From: Annulohypoxylon bovei var. microspora
Lineage: Eukaryota > Ascomycota > Sordariomycetes > Xylariales > Hypoxylaceae
Direction: 5' to 3'
NCBI GenBank assembly: GCA_022836615.1
Contig: MU405228.1
Coordinates: 124,001 to 188,000, forward strand
Length of the DNA stretch: 64,000 bases
The notes below the pieces were generated by a model, which had not been told where the DNA came from, ran no database searches, and saw only the letters and a program-made list of their open reading frames with translations. Every line of letters begins with the position of its first letter. The first letter of the stretch is position 1. Made by a program: the position numbers and the translations under genes. Of the stretch, positions 13,801 through 23,413 are shown piece after piece.

Positions 13801-13960
13801 TCAGCAAGAACTTGTACCACTAGTATTATCCTAAGTGGCCAACAGATTTCCTTGTTCGACCTACCCGCTCGTCTCTGATTCGATTCGCATCGCAAAAAGA
13901 GACATCAACGTTTGGGTATTGCAAAATCCCCGCCGCCCCGCGCGCTGACTGTCCCCGATA
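10900..13960 (+). promoter_or_regulatory. Pyrimidine-rich upstream/leader region of hapB
   Basis: About 3 kb of C/T-rich DNA with many short + strand frames that begin with ATG but resemble no protein (for example 12028-12336 and 12670-13095). Long CT-rich stretches with upstream AUGs are typical of promoters and 5' leaders of fungal regulatory genes. Several donor-like sites (GTATGT near 11680 and 12637, GTGAGT near 12210) could start leader introns, but I could not assign exons. An independent, unrecognised gene here cannot be excluded. Confidence 0.45.
13642..13653. promoter_or_regulatory. Inverted CCAAT pair upstream of hapB
   Basis: CCAAT and its inverse ATTGG face each other across two bases, about 310 bp upstream of the hapB start codon. 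CCAAT is the target of the Hap2/3/5 (CBC/NF-Y) complex whose Hap2-type subunit is encoded just downstream, so autoregulation is plausible. Whether it is used is inference. Confidence 0.4.
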
Positions 13961-14905
13961 ATGATGGACTACGCGCAATACCAGCAACCTCCACAGACGG
14001 CGCATTCTGGTTACACGAATTCTGGTGCTGGTAACAACATCACATCTCCCACAAGCCACAGCATACATCAGCACGGCGTCCAAACCTCGCCAATTTTACC
14101 ATCGCAGCATCAGACCTCAACCCCAGGGCAAGGACACAACATGTACCAAACCCAGTACGGCGTACCCCAGCAGGGGATGCACTACGGTGTACCTCAGATA
14201 CAGGCGGCCGCCATGGCCGCGACTGCTGCCGCAGCTGGCGGCACCGGTTATTCAGGCTACATGCCTTCAGATTCTAGCCTACCGCAAAACTCGCCGAGGA
14301 TGACGCCAGGAGGGAAGAAGGACTCGCGCGACCCCCGATCACCTCAGCAACTAAACAATGTAAACCAATTACCCGGACGGCGTCTGAGCCAGGTCACAAG
14401 CCCAGGCGTCCCGAACGCGCCCATGATGAATCACGCGGGTGCCCGCTCTGCCGTCGCGCCTCCGCCGATGCCGCCGACACAATCAATGCCACCACCCCAA
14501 TCACCCGAGATGACGGCCGGCGCCGAAGAATCCCCCCTCTATGTCAACGCGAAGCAATTTCACCGTATTCTCAAGAGGAGAGTTGCCCGGCAACGCTTAG
14601 AAGAAGCCTTGCGGTTGACGAGCAAGGGGAGGAAACCTTACCTTCACGAATCGCGACATAATCACGCGATGCGCAGACCTCGGGGTCCTGGTGGCCGATT
14701 CTTAACCGCAGAAGAGGTCGCCGAGATCGAGAAGAATAAAGGCGCAGGTGATGATAAGGATGTCGGCGTCGTAGCGGTAGCGACTGTCAAGACCGGGTCT
14801 AAGAGGAAATCGGAGTCCAATGCCATCGCGCCGAATAAGAAAGCTAAGATGGAGCCGGCGACGCCTGACGATGACGAAGACGATGACGCCGAAGATGACA
14901 GCTGA
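13961..14905 (+). CDS. hapB: CCAAT-binding complex subunit HapB (HAP2/NF-YA)
   Basis: A single-exon gene of 314 codons. The protein is the sequence-specific subunit of the heterotrimeric CCAAT-binding factor, which works in the nucleus with HapC and HapE and, in many fungi, with the bZIP HapX in iron control. The diagnostic HAP2 domain spans about residues 190-250: the subunit-association helix (ESPLYVNAKQFHRILKRR), a short linker, then the DNA-contact part (YLHESRHNHAMRRPRGPGGRF). The N-terminal 185 residues are Gln/Pro/Ser/Gly-rich, as in activation regions. The C-terminus has basic NLS-like clusters (GSKRK, NKKAKM) and an acidic tail. Two Met codons open the frame; the second (13,964) is equally possible. 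It lies downstream of a 3-kb pyrimidine-rich region and 1.1 kb upstream of the LSm2 gene on the same strand. The family call is very secure. Confidence 0.96.
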   Translation: MMDYAQYQQPPQTAHSGYTNSGAGNNITSPTSHSIHQHGVQTSPILPSQHQTSTPGQGHNMYQTQYGVPQQGMHYGVPQIQAAAMAATAAAAGGTGYSGYMPSDSSLPQNSPRMTPGGKKDSRDPRSPQQLNNVNQLPGRRLSQVTSPGVPNAPMMNHAGARSAVAPPPMPPTQSMPPPQSPEMTAGAEESPLYVNAKQFHRILKRRVARQRLEEALRLTSKGRKPYLHESRHNHAMRRPRGPGGRFLTAEEVAEIEKNKGAGDDKDVGVVAVATVKTGSKRKSESNAIAPNKKAKMEPATPDDDEDDDAEDDS

Positions 14906-16021
14906 AGAAGGTTATAAGTCATACCACATGACACATATTATATTACACAACTTTATTTTGTGAGCCGTTACGACGTTACGATAAGCCCGATTCTTTACTA
15001 TTGATACCTTCCCGTATCCAGTCTTGGGGGATGGGGAGCATAGTAGGGGGTCGATTTGGAGGGATATGTGCGTTGATATTTTTGTTTTCTCGGTAGCCGG
15101 CTTGCGCGAAGGTCCCGGAAGGACGCCAGTGGAATGTGGATGGGGCGTCAGGACACTCGCTTTCGATTTCCCTAAACCGTTTCGCCATCGCCCACGCGAT
15201 ACCTTCTTTTTCCCAATTTTCTATTTTTTTAATGCGATTGCATACTTGGCACATTCGGTGGGTGGGATACGGTCTAGGGAAGTCTTGACGGGAGGAAGAT
15301 TGCATGGAATGAATTGAGATGAACGGATGGATACCCCCCTTATTCGCCAGCTCTGGTTGCCGTTACTTTATTTCTCCCGCGTCTTTTTTTTCGTTTTATT
15401 TCGTGTCAACTACTTAGGGCGGATGTATTTTTGCTCGGACACGCACACAAGTGGTCAGGCTACCAAAGATGCGTCAGGCGAAAGGGGTGGCGTTGATTTT
15501 CAGGAGACAAATGCAGAGGGGAAAAAAGAAAACAGAAAGCAATGATGAAATAACCCTCCAAGATTGGGAAAAAAGGATCTTGCCGAAAACCTCGACCCCC
15601 ATGCTGGGATAACGGGATGGACATAGATTTCCAATGGTAATCCGTCGCCGGATACAGGGAACAGAGACATAGGAATTACGAAGTACAATAACTTACGCTT
15701 CCTCATCTTCGCGTGTTACATTTTATGTGAAAATAAGAAACTTTTTTTTCGCACCACTAAAGTTTTTTTCCGGGTCGTGACTGTAGTTTTATAATGTGAA
15801 TTTCATTCGTAGTTGAACTTTAAGGTTTGATACAGTAAGAGATACCTTTGTCACGTGACTTTGTTCACGTAAACTAAAGGTCGGGTCCCATCTTTATTTG
15901 TACATCTTTGGCTTTAGACATTCGTTAGAAAAAACAACGAATCGGGCATCATAGTTGCATTCAATACATTTGGAATGCTAGGCTTTCATTCAGCTCTGAA
16001 GACGTAACAACAAGTTCCAAG
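14906..16021. promoter_or_regulatory. hapB 3' / LSm2 5' intergenic
   Basis: 1.1 kb with no gene. The first part should hold the hapB 3' UTR. TCACGTGA, an 8-bp palindromic E-box (Cbf1/bHLH type), lies at 15851-15858, about 165 bp upstream of the LSm2 start, with a half site (TTCACGT) shortly after. The rest is T-rich with no other recognisable signal. Confidence 0.5.
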
Positions 16022-17154
16022 ATGCTGTTCTTTAGGTAAGTCTTTTCTTCCTAGTATTGTTTGTTGAGTTTCTTGGACCGCTTGGCTTTAAAAACAACTT
16101 CATTCGATGGATATCTCAACAAGGCGATTATGATATTGGGAGCAAATCCAATAGTCAGAACCACGATTCGGTGTTGCGCTTAGGTTGGAAGGCCGCGGTT
16201 GTGTTGAAGGAGGTGTTGGCATACACTACTGCTTCTTGCAGTCATGGGCAGGAACGAACACTACACCCCGTGCCTCGTCACGTGAACCATGCAACATGGG
16301 GCCATGCGCAAAAGCTGCCCTTTCATCACCATTCGCTGCTTTCGCGTCTAGATACCTAGGAGCCTTGGTCTGATGGAGGTGGAGCCTTAAAATACGTCTA
16401 GGGATGACGTACAAAGGGTCCGGAGATGGGAAGAGGCGAAACAGGCTAGGAAGCGGAAGGAAGGGATAGAAACATGGCTAACGTGGGCGGGAGGTAGTTT
16501 TTTCAAGACGCTCATCGACCACGAGGTGACGGTCGAGCTCAAGAACGATATTCAGATCCGAGGCACGCTCAAGAGCGTCGACCAGTACCTCAACATCAAG
16601 CTCGACGACATCCAGGTCGTCGAAGAGATCAAGTACCCGCATCTGGTGAGTCGCTGGCTGGAAGCTGGTTCCATTTGGGCAGTGTCAAAGTCTACAAAGA
16701 CAACGTTGCCCTTACCCCTCCCAACCCATCATCTATCTACTGCTCGCTGGGAGGTAGCAGATCTCGGGGTCTACTGAAGACGCTATGTCAGCCTCCTTTC
16801 TACCTCCTCCCCATTTCAACCTCAATTCCTCACAAAGAAAGGGCGTTACAAGCTAGTTCCAGCTTTACTAACGAAAACCAAACCCAGAGCTCTGTCAAGA
16901 ATGTCTTCATCCGAGGCTCGGTCGTAAGATACGTCCACCTCCCCGCTAACGGCGTGGATATCGCGCTGCTCGAGGATGCCACGAGAAGAGGTTCGTGCTC
17001 ATATCTCTCTTTTCTCCTACTAACTTCTCCTTCGCACCTCTACGAGAAGCGTGCGAACCCCCCCCCCCCCCCAAAAGTCTCTACCGATACGCTTAGACGA
17101 GCAAGACTAACAGCCGTAACAGAAGCCGCGCAACAGGCCGGAAAGGGGAAGTGA
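16022..17154 (+). CDS. lsm2: U6 snRNA-associated Sm-like protein LSm2
   Basis: Four exons: 16022-16035, 16498-16645, 16888-16990 and 17123-17154, giving 98 residues. The protein starts MLFFSFFKTL and ends with a short QQAGKGK tail. It carries the Sm1 segment (residues about 12-45, DHEVTVELKNDIQIRGTL) and the Sm2 segment with VFIRGSVVRYVHLP. LSm2 is part of the LSm2-8 ring on the U6 snRNA 3' end in the nucleus and of LSm1-7 in cytoplasmic mRNA decay. Exon 1 is only 14 nt (four codons plus two bases). All three introns have good donors and CTAAC branch sites near the acceptor (for example at 16478, 16868 and 17106), and the joined frame stays open. The introns (462, 242 and 132 bp) are long for this genome, and intron 3 contains a run of 15 C. 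Exact exon 1 assignment rests on the conserved N-terminus. Confidence 0.92.
17058..17072. repeat. C15 homopolymer in LSm2 intron 3
   Basis: Fifteen consecutive C residues inside the third LSm2 intron. Length may be unstable in the genome or in sequencing. It does not affect the coding frame. Confidence 0.9.
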
Positions 17155-17853
17155 GACCCTAGGTACCTAGGTAACCATCCGAGGATGCAGAACGGAGCGG
17201 GACGAGCAAGTAGTGTTACAGCCCAGCACTTCAGCTACTAGAATTTAGCAAGAGCGAAACCCTAGATTTTGAGGAGAGGATGTTCGTTCGCACTGCTATG
17301 GGCAGGAATAAGGAATATACTACCCAGGCTTCTGGCAGATCCCTGAAAATGCATGCGTGCGTTGTTATGGTACATATTTGCCTACCTAGTAGGCAGCTGT
17401 AGGTATCGATTTATACCTACCTATGAATGATTAACGCATCCTTGCATGCCTATTACCGATCGATGATCATCAGCGGCTGTCCTATGTGCTCTTGTAAATT
17501 GTGTCTGGCTAAGGTGATTCGTGCTAGTGTGCTCGCCTTGCGTAGCTGGCTGGCTAATATCTACGACCCTTTCCTTAATCTAGACAACTACGTTCTCAAG
17601 TGCCACATAGCCTTAGAGAATGTTTGCAAAGCACCAAACGGGAGGCTCGCCAACTAGCATACTTGAGTTCTAGCTGGCTCTAGCCTGACATAGTGCATAC
17701 CTGAGGTTGCCAGGCATTTCAGGACACACTACACTTATTCTAACGGGGCGTTCATGATGGAACTCAACCTTACGTAGTATTCTCAAAGACATATCCTATA
17801 GCCCACGCAACGATAGACCTAGTTTTTTAAACCATAGTACGCCACGCCACGCC
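17155..17853. other. Convergent 3' intergenic, LSm2 / PSO2
   Basis: About 700 bp between two genes transcribed toward each other, so it should contain both 3' UTRs and terminators. TACCTA/TAGGTA tracts occur at 17157-17172 and 17380-17422. A 76-codon frame (17427-17657) has no recognisable features. Confidence 0.5.
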
Positions 17854-20442
17854 CTACCACCAGACACCCCCACCCCTCCCATCCTTACCGTCCCAAAGCT
17901 CTTTATCGGCCTCCCCTCCCTTCTCATCGCCCTCGAGCACCCTCACGACGCCCCCTTTCCTGCGCTCCGCCAGCCAGCGGTCGATCCACGCCTTCATCTT
18001 CCTGCGGCCGGGCTCGCTGCCGACGTTGACGGTCGGCACCACCTTCTCGACGCGCAGCGTCATCAGGAACAGCGCCAGCTCGCGGAAGCTGCTGTGCTCC
18101 GAGTACGGCACGCCGAAGCACGTGGCCTGGCTCGTGCTGCCTCTCTGGGGCACCAGGTCCTTGCTCGAGAATCTCGGCCGCCACGCCGGTCCGTGCAGCA
18201 GGCCCGTCGTCGGCACGCTCGCGGGCGAGACGTTGGCGGGGACGTTCTTCGCCGTGCTAGCGCCTCCCCTGTAATTCCAGCCGCTCGGGCGGAAGCCCAC
18301 GATGCGGTCGAAGTGGCCCTTGTACCCGTTGAGGTACTCCTGGAGCGTCTCGGCGCGGATCTCCGTCAGCATCTGCATGTGGACCTGTGCCTCGCGTGGG
18401 TTGGACGTCATGAGCGCCGCGAGCTCCGGGTCACCCAGCTGCTTGCAGATCTTGATCTTGGCCGGCGACGCGAAGATCTTAGTCCCGAGCGCCTGCGCGA
18501 TGGCCTTGCATATGCGCTCTTTGCCGATGGAATACGTGCCGCAGATGACGAGGAGTCGACCCTTTTTCGCCTTGCCCACGGCTTTGGCGACGGCGCATGA
18601 GGAATCGTTCTCTTCTATCTTGTGGAAGAACTTGCCAACCGAACCTTTCCCCTGCGATAGCCCGTTCATAACTTCGTCCGTAGTACTGGAGTCTCCAGAT
18701 ATCGATTTGCAGAATTCGGCACAAGCTGTGATTACGTCATCTTGCGGAGGGAAAGAATAACGAGGGTTGAGGTATGTTGTATCTAAGTAGCAGACGTCGA
18801 TCTTTTGCTGCTTTACTTTGCCCGAGATAGCATCAGCTGTCTCGGGCTTCAGCAGTGAATGACTGACGTGGGCTGGACAAGCTCGAAAATCGCCGCAGTG
18901 AAGAATCCGCTGCTTTTTATTGCTAGGCCCTTTCCCAATAGTCTTCTCGAATAGGAATAACGAACTACCCGGGCAATGGTTAGCCGGTATCATGGTGACC
19001 GTCACTCCTTCGGCCCCAGGAACCTCGACCGTCTCCTCGAACTCCAGCTCCTTGACCCATTTTGCCGCAGTTCGAAGTTGGCTTTTCACAAGGCTTCCTG
19101 TTACCTTGCTGCAGTAGATCGGCCCGTGAGACCAATTAGCCGTCAAGCCGATGTAGTGATCGCTGTGGAAATGGCTGAGGAAGTAGGCGTTGCAGCCTTT
19201 TACGGCGCCGTACCGGAAGGCGTCGACGCAGATAGAAAACCCGGGCATGATTTTGTAGAAAGGACACGTTCGTTTATACGCAGGCTTCCCACGCGACGCA
19301 TTCTCGGCAGCCGCGGCAGACGCCCACGCCTCATCTTCCGCGTGTCCTGACATTATCTTGCTGAAGGCTGAGCTAGGTTTGTCTGCCGTGTTTCCTATAT
19401 TTATAGGGTTAGCCTGACCAGGCCGTGGCATAGCAGCTTTTGCGAAGCGCTTGCTGATTTCTGGCGCATCGATCGTATCTAGTGGCGGCGGCGGCTCCTC
19501 CGTCTTTGGAAGGGGTATCGGGTTGCCATCTAGACAAGCATTCACGTGAACTGTCGCTTGATCCGAAGAGATACCAGCTAGGCTGACATTACATAATGGG
19601 CAGCTTTCTACGATCCCTTCAACCGCATTAAACTCATCAGCCATTCCATCTGAAGTGTAGTTCCCTGCTTCTTCGGCTTCGAGTCTGGCTTGCTCTTCCA
19701 TGTAACGTCTTTCCCGATATTCTTCGCCCTCGTCAAATTCGTCAGCGTCATCAAACAACCCTTCCATATCCTCGAGGTCTTTAAACTCTTCATATATAGA
19801 TTCTTCTTGCTTGAGCGGCGGGATTTCGGGCACTTCTGGGCAACTTTCGTCCACGGGTAACTTGGGCTCGGTAACCGTTTCTGATTGCTCTATTCTATTT
19901 TCGGGCCGTGCTATTGCAATGGTCGCTTCGGTACTCGCGATTTCTTTCAATGGCGAGGATTCCATCTCGTCGTCTTCGCTATCAGAATCTATCAAAAACG
20001 GAGCCTTCCTTCGAGCTGGCTTCGTTTGCGCCCGTTCCGGCGGCGACGATCTTGTTTGCTCTGGCCCATCACTATGTACACTCTCTAAATTATGCCGTAA
20101 TATATCATCCCCGTCGTGGCTTAACTTTCTCCGCTTCGGTAATCTCGTCTCGTTCGCAGCATCCTCGGTAATATCCTGGTCTCCAAATAGATCATCAACG
20201 TCCTTCGGCGGAGATGGCACGGCGTTGTTCGGTCGGGGGGCCGATTTGTTCACAGGGCCAGCACAGAATAATTGTTCCTCTACTTCAACCTTCTGGAAGA
20301 AGTTAAGTATGTTCCCATTCGGTTTCTTCCCAGACGGTGTTTTTGCGTTTGCGCTCTTGCCATTCGCCGAAGTGCCGAAATTTATTTTAGTTTGTCTTCG
20401 TCGAGGAGTTATCGACTTAACCGTCGTTGGGGGAGGCATCAT
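17854..20442 (-). CDS. pso2: DNA interstrand cross-link repair nuclease PSO2/SNM1
   Basis: An intronless gene of 862 codons. SNM1/Pso2 proteins are nuclear 5'-exonucleases of the metallo-beta-lactamase/beta-CASP group that process interstrand cross-links. Visible parts in order: an N-terminal NILNFF segment (about residue 45) resembling a PCNA-interacting peptide; a long acidic, low-complexity region; a UBZ4-type zinc finger (CPLC at about 280, then HVNAC, residues 278-305); the MBL signature HFHSDH at about 422-428 for the metal centre; GTYSIGKE at about 628 opening the DRMBL region; and SEHSSF at about 780 for the beta-CASP metal-binding His. The last 0.7 kb of coding sequence is much more GC-rich than the rest. 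Its 5' side is 711 bp from the 3' end of the phosphate permease on the same strand. Family identity is secure; the start (two adjacent Met) is likely. Confidence 0.94.
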   Translation of the reverse strand: MMPPPTTVKSITPRRRQTKINFGTSANGKSANAKTPSGKKPNGNILNFFQKVEVEEQLFCAGPVNKSAPRPNNAVPSPPKDVDDLFGDQDITEDAANETRLPKRRKLSHDGDDILRHNLESVHSDGPEQTRSSPPERAQTKPARRKAPFLIDSDSEDDEMESSPLKEIASTEATIAIARPENRIEQSETVTEPKLPVDESCPEVPEIPPLKQEESIYEEFKDLEDMEGLFDDADEFDEGEEYRERRYMEEQARLEAEEAGNYTSDGMADEFNAVEGIVESCPLCNVSLAGISSDQATVHVNACLDGNPIPLPKTEEPPPPLDTIDAPEISKRFAKAAMPRPGQANPINIGNTADKPSSAFSKIMSGHAEDEAWASAAAAENASRGKPAYKRTCPFYKIMPGFSICVDAFRYGAVKGCNAYFLSHFHSDHYIGLTANWSHGPIYCSKVTGSLVKSQLRTAAKWVKELEFEETVEVPGAEGVTVTMIPANHCPGSSLFLFEKTIGKGPSNKKQRILHCGDFRACPAHVSHSLLKPETADAISGKVKQQKIDVCYLDTTYLNPRYSFPPQDDVITACAEFCKSISGDSSTTDEVMNGLSQGKGSVGKFFHKIEENDSSCAVAKAVGKAKKGRLLVICGTYSIGKERICKAIAQALGTKIFASPAKIKICKQLGDPELAALMTSNPREAQVHMQMLTEIRAETLQEYLNGYKGHFDRIVGFRPSGWNYRGGASTAKNVPANVSPASVPTTGLLHGPAWRPRFSSKDLVPQRGSTSQATCFGVPYSEHSSFRELALFLMTLRVEKVVPTVNVGSEPGRRKMKAWIDRWLAERRKGGVVRVLEGDEKGGEADKELWDGKDGRGGGVWW

Positions 20443-21153
20443 GTCATATCATAAGTCGCGAATGATATGAATGTTGATCTAGGTAATTGATGTAAAATGA
20501 AACAAGTTGACGACGATTGGCGATTGTAAACGGCGACTGAATAATAGTCTCGATCCAATCAAAAAAAGGTAGTTGATCAATATGCTCCTTCCATCAGATA
20601 CCCATTCTTTACTCGTCGCGGCAGGCGTTCACTATGGCTCTAAAGAAACGTTCTTTCGTCCTTTCCAATTTATTGCAAGTCTCGTCATCGATGTGTATAT
20701 CTATTTTAAAATACTAAGAGATTAATCTACTAAAAGGGATTTTTGCCCCTCGGTCGGTACGGATTACAGTGATATCCACTTTTCGACGCGATCCCATTTA
20801 CGCGAAGTCACTTGACTATTACCACCATGCAATTAACCAGTTCTGATTATTTCTTCAAGATGATGCTTTTCAATAATCGGGATATATAGCTATTTATTAT
20901 GTAATGAATTGTACGAAAATCAATGGCTGTTCTTTGTTACAGTCCAAGCCTCCCATCCGTAACGCCATGCTACCTATCAACTACCTCATAGGTAACCGAT
21001 TCTGTGAATCGTGTTTCAGTCCCATCTAACCCCCACACCAACAGGTATCCGTCACCTGTCACCTCATAATCCCATGCGAGCCTGGTGAGAAGCCATAGTC
21101 TAATAAGAAATCCTCCCCTACGAGTTTTAATACATTAAGCAACGTGAACGCAC
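20443..21153. promoter_or_regulatory. PSO2 upstream region / permease 3' region
   Basis: 711 bp separating two minus-strand genes. It should hold the PSO2 promoter (next to 20,443) and the permease 3' UTR (next to 21,153). A/T-rich, no open frame of note, no repeat or motif that I can assign. Confidence 0.5.
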
Positions 21154-23413
21154 TTAAGAAATCGACGTAGACTCTTTCTTTGTATCTGGCGTCGTCTCCT
21201 CGAGTGTTCTGTCACTTGGCGCATTGCCAGAAGACCTGTCGACCCCCTTTGACTTCTCGCCCTTTAGCGAGCTAACGCTACCGGTGATAGCGCCTCTGAA
21301 GTAGTCGTGGATCTCGTTCGTGTACTCCTCGTCATCGTCAATAGGAGTCGTTGATTCCGCATCGCTACCAGCTCTGGCAGCTTCTCGCTCCTCCCAATCA
21401 GTACGCATATCCCTAATCTTGGCCTTCATGTCCAGGTCGGGGTGGTAGTTCTTTCCGACGCCGGTCCATCGTTCCCAGAGGGAAAGATGAGCTGGGTGGA
21501 TGGCAATGCCGTGGTATTCGCTGTCGCGACCCTCGAGGATGTATTGCCATCGGCGCTCCTGTTCCTTAAGATCAAGACCGGTGGTGTCGGGGAGCCAGAC
21601 GTATGTGATAAGCATACCCGCAAGACCAAACCAGGGTACAACGTGGAATTTGGTTCTGGTGTCGATGTAGTTGTATAGAACCGAAGCTAGGAGAGCGCCT
21701 GCCTTTCCGATCATGGCCGAGAACCCGTGGGCACTGGCACGAATCTGGGTAGGGTACACCTCTCCGGCGACGAGGAAAGTGACGGAGTTGGGTCCGAACT
21801 GGTTGAAGAAGGATGACAAGAAGTACATTGCCTGGAAAGAGTGGATGCCTGCTGAGCTAATGTAGTAGTCGTACTTGAACGCGGGAATTGCGAACATGAT
21901 GAAGCACATCAAGAAGCCGACCTAGTTACATGTTAGTTTTATGCTGTGTGAAAGAAAGAGGGTGAATCACTAACCTGTTGCATAGTTTTCCTTCCATACA
22001 TTTTGTTGTCAATCAGCATAGAAGCCGCGTAGTAACCAGTAAGCGAAACAGCAACGTTGACCAAATTCCATGTCCAGGTCGTCATGATCGAGCTGGGGTT
22101 GTCAGAGATGACCTTGATGAATTGACCTGTGGATCATGTCAGCATTTGGATATTGAAATCTCGAGACTGAAAGAGGATCTTCTTACCTTGGAAAAGCTTG
22201 TTTCCGTAGAAGAACACGTCGTTGCAGAACCATCCACCGGCAGTGGCGAATAGACGCCCGCCGAAGTTGCTAAAGGTCAACTTGAGAGATCGAACATCGT
22301 ATCCTGTCACGTTTGACTTCTTCTTGGCTTTCTCGAGTTGCTTGCTAGCGGACTTCATTCGCCAAGTACGGTAGTAGGCGAGCCACAACGTGCCGATAGC
22401 TGGGAAAGCGAAGGACAGGCGGAAAGCGTACTGAGCAGCGGTCGTGGAGTATGGGGGGTTACCGCTGCCGCGGTTGAAAATCACCAAGAGGACAATGAGT
22501 ACAACTTGGTTGACCAATTGACCCCAACCTTGCATCAAGAATGCCATAGTGACCTTTCGGCCACGGTGGAGACGATCATCCCTAGTCGACAGTCTACCGG
22601 CAGTTACGGCATTTTCCATGGACGAGGTAGCCGTAATGGGATACTCGCCGCCGACTCCGATGCCATAGACGAACAAAGACCAAGCATACATGATGACCCA
22701 ACCCTGGAGCGTTAAACCCCATGATCCGGTTAACATGATAAGACCGAGAAGCATGACCACGGCGTCTTGTATCAAACCCCAGCGTCGACCGATCCAGTCT
22801 CCAATGATCTGCACGAAGAAATTATTAGGGCCACTGCGCTATTTCAAACTCCGAGAAATATGATTAAAAAAGGAATAATACTTACTCCGACCATCACTTG
22901 GCCAACCATGATACCAATAATTTCAAGGTAGGTCACGGAGGCCACCCAGTTATTGGTACAATCGGGCGCATTTGTCTTCCAGCAGGTTGGCCATACGGCT
23001 TCGAACAGAGGCTCCAAGTTTCCAATGGAGAAGAGAACGTAGCCTTCGAGGCCCAGACCAGCACCAGGGAGAATAGCGTTCTTGAAGTACCAAGAGACAG
23101 GGCTAAGAGGATCCTGTTTAACCATGGCCCAGATACCCTTAGCTTCAGCCGCGCTTTCAGCCCGGTCGACCGCGCTAACGAAGGAGAAGCGCTTCCAGAA
23201 GGGCAGATCAGCCCAGTAGACGCCATCGGGTGTGTACGAGTCGTCAGGATGCGTCAGGTGCGAGAAGATCTCCCTCTCGTGGTCGGTAGCATAGCTGGTG
23301 GAACCCCTTCGTGGGTAGTGTTGATGCTCATCGCCCGTCTCAGGTCCGTGAGGGACGGGGATTTCTCCTACTGGGGGATCATGTTCGTGGTGACGGCGAA
23401 GGAGATTCGCCAT
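21154..23413 (-). CDS. MFS inorganic phosphate permease (PHS family)
   Basis: Four exons on the minus strand: 23413-22886, 22808-22187, 22126-21975 and 21921-21154, giving 689 residues. The introns are 77, 60 and 53 bp, with CTAAT, CTGAC and CTAAC branch sites. The protein is a polytopic plasma-membrane transporter of the phosphate:H+ symporter type (Pho84/Git1 relatives). Evidence: GVGGEYPITATSSMEN in the fourth membrane segment, which fits the PHS-family signature; GDWIGRRWG between early helices; GWFCNDVFFYGNKLFQG; and NQFGPNSVTFLVAGEVYPTQIRASAHG in the second half. The cytosolic N-terminus (about 140 residues) and acidic C-terminus (about 180) are long. The start at 23,413 has a good context (GCCATGG); an in-frame Met 24 codons upstream is less likely. 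The substrate could be phosphate, glycerophosphodiester or a related anion. No CACGTG was seen in the 1 kb upstream. Confidence 0.85.
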
